A stretch of 64,000 nt of DNA from Marinobacterium lutimaris (GTDB taxonomy: Bacteria; Pseudomonadota; Gammaproteobacteria; Pseudomonadales; Balneatricaceae). Every line of letters begins with the position of its first letter. Positions within the stretch are counted from its first letter, which is position 1. Made by a program: the position numbers and the translations under genes. Shown one piece after another: positions 63,923 to 64,000 of this stretch. The stretch lies in assembly GCF_900108065.1 (NCBI RefSeq), contig NZ_FNVQ01000001.1, forward strand, positions 930,001-994,000. The letters are read 5' to 3'. A model generated the notes under the pieces. It did no database searches. It saw only the letters and a program-made list of their open reading frames with translations, and was not told the DNA's origin.

Positions 63923-64000
63923 AATTTAATCTGAGGTTCGGCTCTTGGCCCAGAGCTGGCATGAGCAGCTACTCAGTCCAGGTGGTCTTTAGTCCATGAG

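Overview
This window looks like a Gammaproteobacterial chromosome, probably a marine or Oceanospirillales-like organism. The evidence is an IlvD very close to the enterobacterial enzyme, mesD/mesX methionine synthase genes, paralogous OruR-like AraC regulators, DUF1302/DUF1329 envelope genes and a tRNA-Leu used as an integration site. The genus is an inference; nothing in the sequence fixes it.

Positions 1 to about 18,620 are the right-hand part of an integrated genomic island. Its border is a tRNA-Leu(TAA) gene (18623-18708, minus strand), whose 3' end faces the element. Next come a P4-type tyrosine integrase (17215-18438), an AlpA-type regulator, an inovirus Gp2/YfjJ-like protein and several unknown proteins. 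The cargo is defence: a Wadjet-type SMC system in the order jetC-jetB-jetA-jetD (9379 down to 2953), a WYL-domain regulator diverging from a DUF4258 gene over a palindrome-rich promoter, a RecD-like helicase, a frameshifted remnant of sbcC (about 2400-2880), and a PLD nuclease-like gene followed by a sacsin-type ATPase gene that runs off the left edge. The left attachment site lies outside the window.

Positions 18,700 to 64,000 are core-like, G+C-richer catabolic DNA. A TetR-family regulator (20444-21049) sits between an enoyl-CoA hydratase/DUF2889 operon and a fadH-like flavoenzyme; five copies of a 13-bp palindrome mark both promoters. Then comes a long operon: DUF1302 outer-membrane protein, DUF1329 protein, YCF48-like protein, RND/MMPL exporter, Usp protein and a fused indolepyruvate:ferredoxin oxidoreductase. 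It is followed by two DUF3604 proteins, a PpiC-like isomerase, a HupE/UreJ protein and an AraC regulator. After mesX-mesD and a cold-shock gene there is a second AraC regulator, then a set of enzymes for hydroxy-acid, 2-oxo-acid and aldehyde chemistry: GlcD-type dehydrogenase, GMC oxidoreductase with Tat subunit, HpaH-like hydratase, IlvD, HpaI-like aldolase, GldA-like dehydrogenase, aldehyde dehydrogenase, acyl-CoA ligase, GntP permease, D-2-hydroxyacid dehydrogenase and FMN hydroxy-acid oxidase.

The most interesting signal is regulatory. A direct repeat TGTCAA-N15-TGTCAA (21-bp period) lies upstream of the DUF1302 operon, the first DUF3604 gene, the second AraC gene, the GMC operon, the aldehyde dehydrogenase and the acyl-CoA ligase. 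Two of these sites share 30 of 34 bases. This ties about 40 kb of genes into one apparent AraC-type regulon for an unidentified substrate that seems to be processed through 2-oxo acids, aldehydes and CoA thioesters.
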